NCBI GenBank assembly: GCA_022494885.1
Contig: JAGVSM010004272.1
Location: forward strand, 1 to 64,000
Source: Micrasema longulum
Taxonomy: Eukaryota; Arthropoda; Insecta; Trichoptera; Brachycentridae
Direction: 5' to 3'
DNA: 64,000 nt
In this document: positions 23,550 through 33,384 of the stretch, one piece after another
Numbering within the stretch: the first letter of the stretch is position 1
Layout: every line of letters starts with the position of its first letter
Notes under the pieces: generated by a model
Databases searched by the model: none
What the model saw: only the letters and a program-made list of their open reading frames with translations
What the model was told of the DNA's origin: nothing
Program-made: the position numbers and the translations under genes

Positions 23550-23925
23550 TGCGCCTTACAGCTACAGAGCGTAAAGGTGGTTGGGATTCTTGTTCCCAAT
23601 TCCCATTAAGGTTAAATTTTAATAATTATACAAGAACTAGATCACAACACGTCTTGCAGCTATGTAGCGCACAAGCGTTTAAAAATCTAGCCCTCATTTA
23701 CATTGAACGAAAAAATGAGTACAAAGTGATTTTAATTTATCAATAATCGTTTAGGAATAGAATCGAAATTACATGTCCTGCAGCTACAGAGCTCATGAGC
23801 AATTAAAAATCTAGACTCAATTTACAGTTGAAGTTTAATTTAGATATAATATGAAAGTTTACATCACAACAAGTCTTGCAGCTACCAGCACATTGACGAG
23901 TAAAAATTTAGCAACAGAAAAATGT
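23550..23925. repeat. degenerate tandem repeat, about 100-120 bp units
   Basis: (C)(C/T)T(G/A)CAGCTA, mostly followed by AGC, recurs at about 23,554, 23,653, 23,777 and 23,875. Each is preceded by an A(C)ATCACAA or similar string and followed by an AAAAAT(C/T)TAG string. Four diverged units are visible. Confidence 0.55.
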
Positions 23926-24579
23926 TTTTTTTTAAATGACAACAAAATAACAATACATCCAGCGAAGAACTAGTTAGTTTGGCAAGATAAGTGAACATGC
24001 AAAACTCCCATGACGGTTTAATTCTATGACAAGCTAGTGAGATGGACAGACGGGTGGAACGCCGGACGCGACCATTTTGGCCAAGTCTGCAAACGAAAGG
24101 ACCCAGGAAATCCGGTAAGTGCCACATAATAGCGTTGTTCTTAAACAATAAAGACTATTCTAGTGCCAAAATATTAATTACTTATATTTAACAGGGTCCT
24201 TTGTATCCATTTATATATAAATCCTTTAATCTAATTTGTTCTGACTCGAGAGAGAAAAAAAGGAATCATGCGTCTTTTCTTATTTTTTATCTTTATATAT
24301 ATTGTCCTGATAGAACGCGAACTTGACGCAGATGTGTTTAACCTATCCCTCTCACGCCTAGTTTTGGTAAAGAAATTCCACGTAAAAATGGTATTTGCTT
24401 CACCATGGCATCCCCGTGCTTAAGTGCTTTCTATAAGGTTTACCCCAGGAAACGGTGTTGTAACGTCATAATACATGCAAGAGACTAAATATTTTAAAAT
24501 TCAAATACTTAAAACATACATTTAATTTACAAAAAAAACATGTTTATTCTGCAATAACCTGTTAACTATAATTTAGAGA
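23926..24579. other. no gene recognised
   Basis: A short minus-strand frame (23,882-24,148) has no motif. Nothing else is seen. Confidence 0.5.
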
Positions 24580-25430
24580 TTAAGGCCATTTACAGCTTGC
24601 CCACAACATACCGCACACCGCATCTGAGGACATTAGTCTCCTTGGCGGTGCCAACATTCACGGAAAAGTTTCTCGTTGACAAACAAGAAAAGCTGCCTAA
24701 AGGAGTTTTCTGTAATCTGGTAGCCTTAGCATCTTTGTGCTGAAAGAAATTAATCCACAAGTACATAATATGCATTTAATTGGATTGAGAAAAGAGGGTT
24801 GTTAATTCTTCACTGACTGGGATGCAATTGATTAGACATGATCAATTCACCGAAATGATTACAAAACTTTTTCAAAGCCTTTTTGTAAGCCACCAAATCT
24901 GTTTATTCGACAGAACCTATAACAATGGCGGCCTCCGTGGTGTAGTGGTCAAGACGCTTGACTCACGCACGGAAGGTTCCGGGTTCGATTCCCGGTGAGA
25001 ACACAAAAAAAATTAAATGTGATTTTTCTCAAGCCTGGGTGCTCTGTGATATAATTCACCACTGTAATTAGGCCTCCTGGCCTGTTGTGGTGCAAAAAAA
25101 AAAAAAAGTAAAAAATGTAAAAAAAAAAAAAACAAGGCCACTGATAATAGATTAAAGCTCTATTCGGTAATCATAGAGAGAAAGAAAGGGACAAGACCAC
25201 AGGATGTGTATGACCAAAAATGATTACGATATCCGCAGCAGTACGAAGGGAATCAACAATATTGACAACAAATTATTTTCGATTAAATTTACCATAACCT
25301 GATAAAAAGTGCACAGTCCAGTGATCGGAGATAACCCAAGAAGATATGAAGTGCTGACGAATTAAAGGTGGAAAAAGAAAGGTTACCCTCCCTGAAGGGG
25401 AAGATTCCCATCGCGTCTCTGCGGACAGCC
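24580..25430 (-). pseudogene. LINE 3' tail, I/R1/Jockey-like, copy 2, split by a SINE
   Basis: The segment aligns with 10,905-11,575 from the GCATCTGAGGACAT word at 24,620 to GAAGATTCCCATCGCG at 25,402. The homology breaks at 24,928 and resumes at 25,136, exactly around the S2 SINE. Coding sense on the minus strand is weaker than in copy 1 but keeps a SG.GKFN.KLF-like string. Confidence 0.6.
24928..25135 (+). mobile_element. SINE family S2, full-length, inserted in LINE remnant
   Basis: The head has a perfect RNA polymerase III layout: box A in TGGTGTAGTGGTC and box B GGTTCGATTCC. A body with CCTGGGTGCTCTGTG and AATTCACCACTGTAATTAGG follows, then a poly(A) tail broken by GT. The head alone could be read as a tRNA gene, but the attached body and poly(A), and a second copy of the body at 61,962, make it a SINE. 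Confidence 0.8.
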
Positions 25431-26929
25431 ACATGAAATTTCACGTGATAAAAGTGTACTACCACCGGGATACACAACGTGATTTGAATAATAGCTTATT
25501 ATACTTTTAAATAAGTTCGCAGGTATATATTGAAGTCGTAGCTTGGAAAGAATCATAGGCCACCAAGCATAATCGAAGGTACCTGAGATATCAAGTAATA
25601 TAATGAGGACATATTTTTTGTTTGCGTTTTTAGCGAAATTGCTAATCGAAGTGATAACATCTTCAGAAGAAATATAAAAAAATAGAAATTAGGCCTGTTA
25701 CAGCAAAATAAGACTTTTTAAAATATTTTTCATTAATAAGAGTGAAATATCAAGTCTTGCATTCTATGTAGACACATGTGAGATAGCCACGTAAGCGTTA
25801 AATAAATAAATATATCATAATAGTTGAATTTAGCTTATGATTGCCAAACGCGTGTATAATTTAAGTACAGGCAAAATACAAAATATGGGCTTGATTGATC
25901 GATTCTCTATGGCCTATGCGTGAAATTACGCGCTCGTAAATATTTTAGAACTACGCATCCTATATGATGTAATCATAAAAGCTTTTGTAGCCGAGATTGA
26001 GCGATGCGTGAAATATGTCTCCTTTAAAGGCACACACAAAATACAACAATGTATGTGTAGCAGTAGAATAAAAAATGTCTAAAACAATGAGGAAGCACTT
26101 TCCTCTGAAAATATGCCCGTACTTAAAAAGAAAAAGTGATTTATTTGAAGTATCAGGCAACCAAATCATCATTCTCGACCTATGTTGTACTATTTATACA
26201 TCATGTAAAACTCTCCAAAGAAGAAAAAAGTATAAACATGCTTATAAACGTTAAATCTGTTCCAAATTTCAGACATGAAGAAAATATTTCTTAGTTTTAT
26301 TTGTTTTTTAATTAGTTTCTGGGATTTAGTTGAAGTTTTAATGGGTGCAGACGCATATTATAATGTATGTTAGTTTTTACATGTTAGCCTCACTAAACCA
26401 ACTCCACTCCTACTTACACGAGGTGAATCCTATTTAACCTAAAGTCTGTTCGTTATTACAAGAATTTTCAAATAAACAAACCAGCCGAGTCCCGTGATAT
26501 CCGACGGAGAAAAATCCATTTCACAAATATCATCTTAATCTAAATGACACGGTAAAATTATAGTGCATTGAAATTTGTTTTATTTATTTGTACCTATTTA
26601 AATTTGATAATATTTAAAACTCTATAGTTAGTGATTTAGATAAAAATATCAATTAAAACGCCTCGATTAAAACATTTGTCGTGGAATATTTTTGTGTGAA
26701 TGGAATAATTAGTTTGACTTGTTGAAAGGTTGCGTGCATGGAATAAAATATTTCACTTACACGTTTCGAGGTTTCATTTAATAAATCTTACGACTGTAAT
26801 AGATAAAATACAAAAAACAATTTGATGTCGTACAATACTGGAGAACTTTACTTTGACAAGAATTGACGTTATTTTTTTATTTAAAAGTCTTTGATGGAGT
26901 AAGGTGCAAACGAAATAGGATCAACGGCG
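25431..26929. other. no gene recognised
   Basis: Short open frames only. No repeat family recognised. Confidence 0.5.
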
Positions 26930-27228
26930 GGCACAAAGAATCTGAGGTGCCTTTTTAATCCCGGTATTGTGCGGTTCCGGTGCATTGGTGTCTTGCGCTC
27001 GGTGTTGCAAGTGGCGAAAATTGCAATGAGTGAGTGCGTACTCATACATTATTGAAAAAATATTGGCGTCTTTATAATTTACCCAAACATTAAAATTTTT
27101 GTGATCATTTTTAACGAGTTGTAAATAACTCACTATCAGAAAATGGATATCAAATTGGGGTAGAGTGGGGTTCAAACCTTGGACTTCTGATCCGTTAGTC
27201 CGCAACACTAGCCACGGGGCCAGAATCC
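26930..27228 (-). mobile_element. SINE family S3, reversed copy
   Basis: The tRNA-like head reads on the minus strand from about 27,223: GGCCCCGTGGCTAGTGTTGC, then the AATCAGAAGTCC-like block and box B GGTTTGAACCCC. The body passes through GAGTTATTTACAACTCG. Related copies lie at 28,255, 44,083 and 44,692. Confidence 0.65.
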
Positions 27229-27544
27229 AATTAAAATAATATATTGAAACTTAACAAAATAGATTTTGATGATATTGTTTCCTTAATCAAGATTTAACAA
27301 GCGATTACTTGCAGGTAAAAGTCATGCAAAATAAAATTGACTAGAGATTTGTCAATCTCGTGGTGTACTGGTTTTTGCGTTTGCCCGGCATAAAATAAAT
27401 AAAAAAAAAATTAAAAATAAAGATCAATCTACCCTATTGGTTTATATCATGCAGAGTAGATTTTTGCCGTGGTGTGAAATGGGTCATTAATGCAATATCA
27501 CGCAGAAAGCTCGTGGTTTGTACGTTCACAGTGGTTCAGTCTCC
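27229..27544. other. spacer, nothing recognised
   Basis: No motif is seen. Confidence 0.5.
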
Positions 27545-27835
27545 GTGAATGTACGATAGTGATTTGGGCCAAGACGGTGGTAATCATTCCCTATGGCGGT
27601 CTGGGTTAGTGGACAGACGAGAGAAAGGTGGTATGGAAGCACCCATCAGTACTGATTGGGTGAGGGGCTATCTGGATGGTAAATTGTTGACGGGAAAATT
27701 TACAACCAGTGCTCACCCAGATTTTTCCAGGCGCAACTGCAACAGCCTCAACGACTGGAATACTGCGGTGCAGAATGCAATGGAAAACCATTTCACAACC
27801 TCTCTCAAGACAACTCTCCACTGACATTCATCGGG
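27545..27835. other. G+C-richer unclassified segment, open on both strands
   Basis: The segment contrasts with its A+T-rich surroundings and is open on the plus strand for 91 codons (27,549-27,824) and on the minus strand for 73. The plus frame ends LNDWNTAVQNAMENHFTTSL. I do not recognise the protein on either strand. It could be a piece of a mobile element or a single exon. Confidence 0.35.
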
Positions 27836-28254
27836 AGATAATTAAATGTAATTAAGTTATACGTTAAACGAATGTGAGGTTAATTCCTCATCGTAAAAAA
27901 ATTGCAAACTTAATTACAGATTACATTTTACCTGTTATTGTTCCAAGGTTGCATGGGCGAGATAATTATGATAAGCATTCCTTTTTTTCAAATGTTAAAA
28001 AAAAAAAAAAAAACGTAACTTCGATTGAACCATTGTATTAGTGAATGATGATTTGTGTTGAAATATTTTGACTTCTTTCTTATTGTTTTTTAGAATTTAT
28101 TATTTATTTCAAATCTTCAACATTTTTTCCACTCTATGAAGACTCATTTATCATTCACTTTACACTCACAATCGCAATTTATTTAGTGTGTAAAAAAATA
28201 AAATATTTATGCAATATGACCATTATTAGAAATACTTTTAAGGTGTTAAAAATA
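27836..28254. other. A+T-rich spacer, poly(A) run
   Basis: A run of 16 A lies at about 27,998-28,013. No motif is seen. Confidence 0.5.
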
Positions 28255-28362
28255 ACTTCTAAACAGAAAAATTGTACTGCAGTTGTGGTAGAGTGGATTT
28301 TAAAAACCTCAGATATCTGATTAGTGAGTCCGTGACACAACCACGGGGCCACAAAATGGGAT
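28255..28362 (-). mobile_element. SINE family S3, decayed head
   Basis: GTGGTAGAGTGGATTTTAAA, then TCTGATTAGTGAGTCCGTG and ACCACGGGGCCAC match the reversed S3 head with a damaged box B. Confidence 0.5.
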
Positions 28363-30284
28363 GCCTGCTGATTAAATTAAAATTAGGTGATGATCAATGA
28401 ACTCGTTGCACTAAACGTTAGTCAAAAAAGCTTAGAATCAAACAAATTTACTTCGAAATGCTTATTTTTCACAAAACTCGTTTTATTATAATGATATTTG
28501 AAATTTAACATTTTTTCGGTCTTTAAGACACTTTAATTAAATTTGATCTTACTATTATTGTGAACAGCATAATTAAAAAACCGTATTCGTTTCTGATTTC
28601 TTTCAAAAGAAATAACATGCTTAAGAAAATATGAAACCGCACCGATTCTAATGAAACTTCTTATTTTCTTGTTGGCAATTTAAAGTAGACAAGCCAATTT
28701 ATTTCTCCAACCTATTTGTTCAAAGCACAGAAGCGTTTCTCTTCAATCGAAAAAAATATTAATGAAACGAATAATAAATACAAGTTTGTAACTACATTAT
28801 TTCGAAAGTCGTCTAATTAGATTCTTTAGCGAAACTCTATCAAAGGCATTGCTCAAACGATTGATAAAAGGGGTTACAAATGAAATAATAACATTTTTGT
28901 AAGGAGGCTTTGTTCGCGGAGAATGAGAGTTATAAGAAATAAACAAAAGATTTTCTCAGGTCCTTCTCAAGGTGGAGATAACCCACTTTTGAAAGATTTG
29001 AAACGACGCACGATATTTGTGGCAGTTAGTGAAAATTAGGAAAATTACAAAGAGAAAGGTGGTCAATTCCAGACCATCGCAAATTTGATTACATTAAATC
29101 AAATCTTCGTTATTTCAACAAGGTTTATTTCAATAAAATGTTTTTGAGCTTCATGCCGAGACGCAATCATTTTGTTGTCTCTACGTTGAACGATTAATCT
29201 TATTTGACAAAAAAAAATATTAAATGGTTATCAATTCTTATTTTATAAATATTTCAAGATCTAAGTGAGATCGTATTTACTATTATATGTTATTTTTAAG
29301 AGTATATTTTTCGGTTTGATTATATTTTTAGTGCAATTTTGTAGAGTTACCAAACGAAAAATACTATTTCAGTAACTCAAATATAGTGAAATTTTGAAAA
29401 ACCTTTTTAATTTATTTATTAATTGAAAAAAACTAACATAGGTTTTAATTTTGAAAATAATATTGATTATCTACCAAAATTGCTAGGATAAGGCGCACAA
29501 AGAAAAACAAAATTGGAATCACTAGGGTAAAGACGCACAATGTTAAAATAGTAAATGAGAGAGTTAATGAATTTGCCAAAAATATCTCCAAAATTAGAAC
29601 TCTTACCAATGATCGTTGACCATATTCTTTATTTTTTGTATGTATAGATTTTATCCTACGTATTTTCTGGCATTATTTGAATAAAGTATATATATATGGA
29701 CATAGTTATATGAAAGAATGAGATAATTATTAATGTAAAAAGAAGAAAAAAGAAAACAAGCCAAAATAAAAAGAAAGAAAAAACATTTAAGGGTTATAAG
29801 AAAAAAATGTTAATGAACTTAATTAAAAGAAACAAAATAACAAAAAAAAATTAAAGATATGATTTAATTTTATATCAAAAACAAGCTTTGAAAATTAATA
29901 AATTAGGCAATGATAATATCAAAAAAGGATAAAGTAATTACCTTAGCAATGTCATAAAAAATTTTTCTTTTTTAATAATCTCTTTATATATAGATAAATA
30001 TAATATCCCATTTATTTATTTATTAATATTTATTCATACAAATACATGAAGATAACAAAAAATAATTAAACAATAGCAAAAATAAAAATTTTCAAATTAT
30101 TACATTAACATATATTTAAATAAACATCTGGACTATGCGCTTAATAATTTATAAATCTATGCAATATCTTGCAGCAGTGTCCTGCAACAGTCTCTTCCCT
30201 TGGAAAAAATCCAAACTTGTACATTCTTTCTAAAAATGGCTTATATATAATATTGTATAATATTTTTTTAAATATTTAAAAAAG
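28363..30284. other. A+T-rich stretch without recognised gene
   Basis: No coding motif is seen. A TTTATTTATTTATTA tail-like repeat lies near 30,010. The minus-strand text above it (30,110-30,260) could be an old LINE end but is too weak to call. Confidence 0.45.
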
Positions 30285-30440
30285 GCGTTTTCACAAGAAT
30301 ATTTCATAGTCCATAGACAGGCACTTGAAGCGTAAGACTGATAAAAAACTATCAAGATACGCTGGAATTGGTTTACCAATTCAGTGTCCTATGCACTATA
30401 AGGTGCGGAAAGGAAATGATGGTGATGATGATATACATCC
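30285..30440 (+). mobile_element. SINE family S1, 3' half
   Basis: AATATTTCATAGTCCATAGAC, ATCAAGATACGCTGGAATTG, CAGTGTCCTATGCAC and AAGGTGCGGAAAGG, ending in a GATGATGATGAT tail, follow the S1 body. The tRNA-like head is missing. It lies about 100 bases outside the BEL/Pao insertion. Confidence 0.7.
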
Positions 30441-30540
30441 ACTTATAAACATTTCATATAAGAATTTATAAAATTAAATCAAATAATTTTAAGATGAACA
30501 GTATTTTTTCAACAATTAAATTTTATACAGATAACAAAAT

Positions 30541-30545
30541 ATAAC
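30541..30545. repeat. BEL/Pao target-site duplication, left
   Basis: ATAAC stands directly outside the left LTR and is repeated at 37,571-37,575. Five bases is the usual duplication for BEL/Pao elements. Confidence 0.9.
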
Positions 30546-30986
30546 TGTAACAGACGCGGCGGATCACTGCTTCGTCCGTAGCAATCGCGCCCGTCACAAG
30601 AACTGTATTTCTATAGGTGCTGGTGTCAAACGCAGAGTGGCCGGGCGTAGGCGGGCCTCGGCCGACGAACGATAAGCTCCGGGGAGGTATCGTCGCCTAG
30701 AGATCCCATGCGGGGTCGCTAGCGAGTAGCGCTGGCGGCCGCAATCCTGAGTCAGGCAACCGGGTTGTAAGGCCGGTATCTCTCCGTCGGTGGGAACGGC
30801 GGGGGGTGTTCCGGGGAAGTATCCAAGGGTCCAAATTATCCGGGGTCCAAAATCCAATCCAAAGATTATCCGAGTTCCAAGTCCAGGGGGGTAGCGGTGT
30901 TCGAATCCAGGTGGCGATGAGGTCCGGTTTGAAGCGAGGTAGGGAGGTGAAGTGGAGAGTAGAAAGCCTTAGTAGTGTGGTGAGAT

Positions 30987-31022
30987 GACTGACTTTATTT
31001 TTCCCCGGCGGGGCTATATATA
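30987..31022 (-). promoter_or_regulatory. LTR core promoter and poly(A) signal (3' LTR copy)
   Basis: On the minus strand TATATATA occupies 31,022-31,015 and the initiator TCAGTC 30,992-30,987, with its A at 30,990, 32 bases from the start of the TATA box. This is the normal insect TATA-Inr spacing. AATAAA (30,999-30,994) lies between them, just upstream of the predicted start. It would therefore be in the 3' end of the transcript but not in its 5' end. Confidence 0.6.
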
Positions 31023-31273
31023 CAACATTTTGCCGTGCGGCGGTGGGCTAGGCCAATAGCGGGCGGTGCTAGGTTGACCAATCACGCGGCGAGAGAGATA
31101 GCGAGCACATTTGCCGGCTCTATCGGTCTCTCTCGCGCCACGTCTAAGGTCCCCACCCTCCCGCTACCGGCCGCAGTTCCCCGCCGACCGCGCGGCGATC
31201 AACACTTATACAGAACAACATAAAACACATTATGGGCATACAAATATTTTCATGAATTCTAATCTATATGTGG

Positions 31274-31359
31274 GCTTCAGTATGGCGATCACCACCCCCG
31301 AAAGTGACAAATACTAGTCTTTATTGAGGAGGTGGTAGATCGCTTACACATACTGAAGC
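31274..31359. repeat. hairpin in U3 of the 3' LTR
   Basis: GCTTCAGTAT (31,274-31,283) pairs with ATACTGAAGC (31,350-31,359). Inside it GCGATCACCACC pairs with GGTGGTAGATCGC with one bulge. The same sequence is in the other LTR at about 37,414-37,500. It is a possible protein-binding or RNA structure. Confidence 0.6.
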
Positions 31360-31413
31360 CTCCTATGCTACATTAAAACCCCAGGAAGGGCCGCCACGTT
31401 GGTGCATGTACTT

Positions 31414-33384
31414 TTACGTCGGCAACACTCCCCCCTGCCGAGGAGGCATCTCTGCGCCGACGTCGTCCTTGATTTGCAACACGGCGAGCTTGACGGCGGG
31501 TCGTGTGTAGGTTCCGGTGGCTGTCTGGACCCGGGCGCTCCTGACTTGTCCATCCTTCCCTGGTGTGACTGCTATGACGCGTCCCCGCGGCCATTCATTC
31601 CGCGGGAGGGCGGCGTCCGGTATTATGACCAGGTCATCGACCATGATCGGTGTGGCGGCCTGTTGCCACTTCCGTCGCTGTGCCAACGTCGGGAGATATT
31701 CCCTCATCCATCTTTTCCAAAATGCGTCGGCTAGTTTCTGCGCCACCCGCCATTGTTTTCTGAGGCACAGTTCGGGCGGCGCGTCTCTGTAATCGGCCAG
31801 ATGTGGCTGGGCCCCGCTCGACCCGATGAGAAAGTGCATCGGAGTCAGCGGAGCGTCGTCTCGGCTATCAAGCGAGACGTGGGTTAGGGGCCGAGTGTTT
31901 ACTGTGTACTCGGCCTCCGCTATCGCTGTCATTAGCGTTTCCTCTCGGGGGGCTTGTTCCTTTAGAATCACCATAAGCGCCCCCTTTATCGACCGGACGA
32001 GCCGTTCCCAGGCTCCCCCCATGGGTGGCGCCGATGGCGGGTTGAACACCCATTTGATCCCTCTCCTTGTCGCCTCGTTCTGTAGTTCGGGATCGTGGGC
32101 TAGTTCCTTCATGGCGGCCGCCATCTCTTTGTCTGCGCCTCTGAAGTTCGTCCCGTTGTCCGAGTAGAGCGTTGTCGGATGTCCTCTGCGGGCCGCCATC
32201 CTTCTGAGGGCCTGCACCGTCGAGTCAGTACTCAACGACGGTGTAATTTCAATATGCACGGCCCTCGTAACCATGCACGTAAACAGGGCCCCGTATCGTT
32301 TCTCCCGGCGTCTTCCGATAGTTACGTATACGGGCCCGAACATGTCCACCCCCCAGTGGGTAAAAGGCCTTACGTGATGATCGAGTCGGCCGGCAGGCAG
32401 CTGTCCCATGAGCGGAGGCTGCGGGCGGGCCTTCTGTATTCGACAGTAGCGGCACTCGTATATAATTTCCCTTATATTTGTCCGTAATCGTGTTATAAAG
32501 AACTGTTGTCTGAGTTCGCTGAGTGTCCGCTCTGTACTTGCGTGTTGCCGCGACTCGTGATAATGCCTTATCAATAGACGCGTATAGGCGTGCGCTCCGT
32601 CCAGTATGACGGGCGCCTTTAGTTGCTCGCTCACCGCGGGGGCTTCCATAATTCGCGTCCCCATTCTGAGGACGCTATCTTTATCGAGGTAGGGAGTGAG
32701 GCCCAGCAGGCGGCTGTTCCGCGGGAGGCACTCCCCCCGTCTAATTGCGGCTATCTCGGCGTGGTAACTGTCTGTCTGGCTTATGAGTATCCACGCCCTC
32801 TCTGATGCCTTGAGTTCCGGGGCGATGAGTGTCGCGCTTCCTGTATTCTTTTTCCTGCAGCGGTTTATGAAGCGCAACACCCACGCTGTAGTCCTGATCA
32901 GTCTCCGCCAGGAGGAAAATCTTCTTTCGTCCGGGAGGGCTGTCATCACGATGGCACTGTTCGCACACTTTATTTCACTGCTTGTATCCGGGGTCGCTGT
33001 TATTACCTTGAGCGGCGGCCATTGACTTTTATTTTTCTTTATGAAACTCGGCCCACTGAACCACATGCCGGCCGGGGAGATGTCTGGTATCTCGCCGTCC
33101 CGCGTCCCGAGATCAGCGGGGTTCTTCTTTCCTGGTACCCACCGCCACTCTTGAGCGGTCGTTAGCTCATCTATTTCCCCTAGGCGGTGGGCTACAAATG
33201 GCGTGAAGATGCGCGAATCACTCTGGACCCAGCACAGCACCGTAGTAGAATCTGTCCAGTAGTAGGTATCGCGTATATTACTTCCGCATTCTTTCTTGAT
33301 TGTGGCCGCCAGTCGCGCGGCCATGAGCGCGGCTTGTAATTCCAGGCGTGGAATTGATAGCGCTCGTAGCGGGCTAACTCGGCA
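31414..33384 (-). CDS. pol: BEL/Pao Pol, C-terminal part: RNase H end and integrase
   Basis: This is the continuation, in the same reading frame, of the upstream gag-pol frame after its TAG. The first codons encode the PRLELQAA motif that BEL/Pao RNase H domains share, so the stop sits inside RNase H. A WTDS word and a W.PG..NPAD word complete that domain (before residue 100, counted from the ATG at 33,324). The integrase zinc finger has H residues near 251 (HYHESRQH) and CRYC near 290. The catalytic triad is D in VDMFGP (about 325), D in YSDNGTNF (about 387) and E in GGAWERL (about 437). A C-terminal domain follows, and the stop codon at 31,414 lies within the LTR, past the polypurine tract. 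The protein inserts element cDNA into the host chromosome. The frame is intact downstream of the amber stop. It is marked CDS because the rest is open, but in this copy it could only be made by readthrough or another route. Confidence 0.9.
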   Translation of the reverse strand, partial: CRVSPLRALSIPRLELQAALMAARLAATIKKECGSNIRDTYYWTDSTTVLCWVQSDSRIFTPFVAHRLGEIDELTTAQEWRWVPGKKNPADLGTRDGEIPDISPAGMWFSGPSFIKKNKSQWPPLKVITATPDTSSEIKCANSAIVMTALPDERRFSSWRRLIRTTAWVLRFINRCRKKNTGSATLIAPELKASERAWILISQTDSYHAEIAAIRRGECLPRNSRLLGLTPYLDKDSVLRMGTRIMEAPAVSEQLKAPVILDGAHAYTRLLIRHYHESRQHASTERTLSELRQQFFITRLRTNIREIIYECRYCRIQKARPQPPLMGQLPAGRLDHHVRPFTHWGVDMFGPVYVTIGRRREKRYGALFTCMVTRAVHIEITPSLSTDSTVQALRRMAARRGHPTTLYSDNGTNFRGADKEMAAAMKELAHDPELQNEATRRGIKWVFNPPSAPPMGGAWERLVRSIKGALMVILKEQAPREETLMTAIAEAEYTVNTRPLTHVSLDSRDDAPLTPMHFLIGSSGAQPHLADYRDAPPELCLRKQWRVAQKLADAFWKRWMREYLPTLAQRRKWQQAATPIMVDDLVIIPDAALPRNEWPRGRVIAVTPGKDGQVRSARVQTATGTYTRPAVKLAVLQIKDDVGAEMPPRQGGVLPT
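31428..31441 (-). other. polypurine tract
   Basis: On the minus strand GGCAGGGGGGAG directly precedes the 3' LTR. It is the expected primer for plus-strand DNA synthesis. Confidence 0.8.

Larger units (their letters stand above)
30546..31427 (-). repeat. BEL/Pao 3' LTR
   Basis: 882 bases with TGT...ACA-type ends (plus strand starts TGTAACAG and ends GGCAACA). It is almost identical to 36,691-37,570. Differences include CATGCGGGG versus CTACGGGG, a G-run length change near 30,800, TTATCC versus GTATCC, and one A in a run near 31,225. On the minus strand U3 runs from 31,427 to about 30,991 and R-U5 from about 30,990. Confidence 0.95.

Noticed and set aside
24928..25003. tRNA gene
   Set aside because: Boxes A and B are good, but the sequence runs on into a SINE body and poly(A), and the acceptor ends do not pair as in a tRNA.
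30110..30260. LINE end on the minus strand before a TTTA repeat
   Set aside because: A short open stretch ends near the repeat, but no conserved ORF2 word could be recognised.
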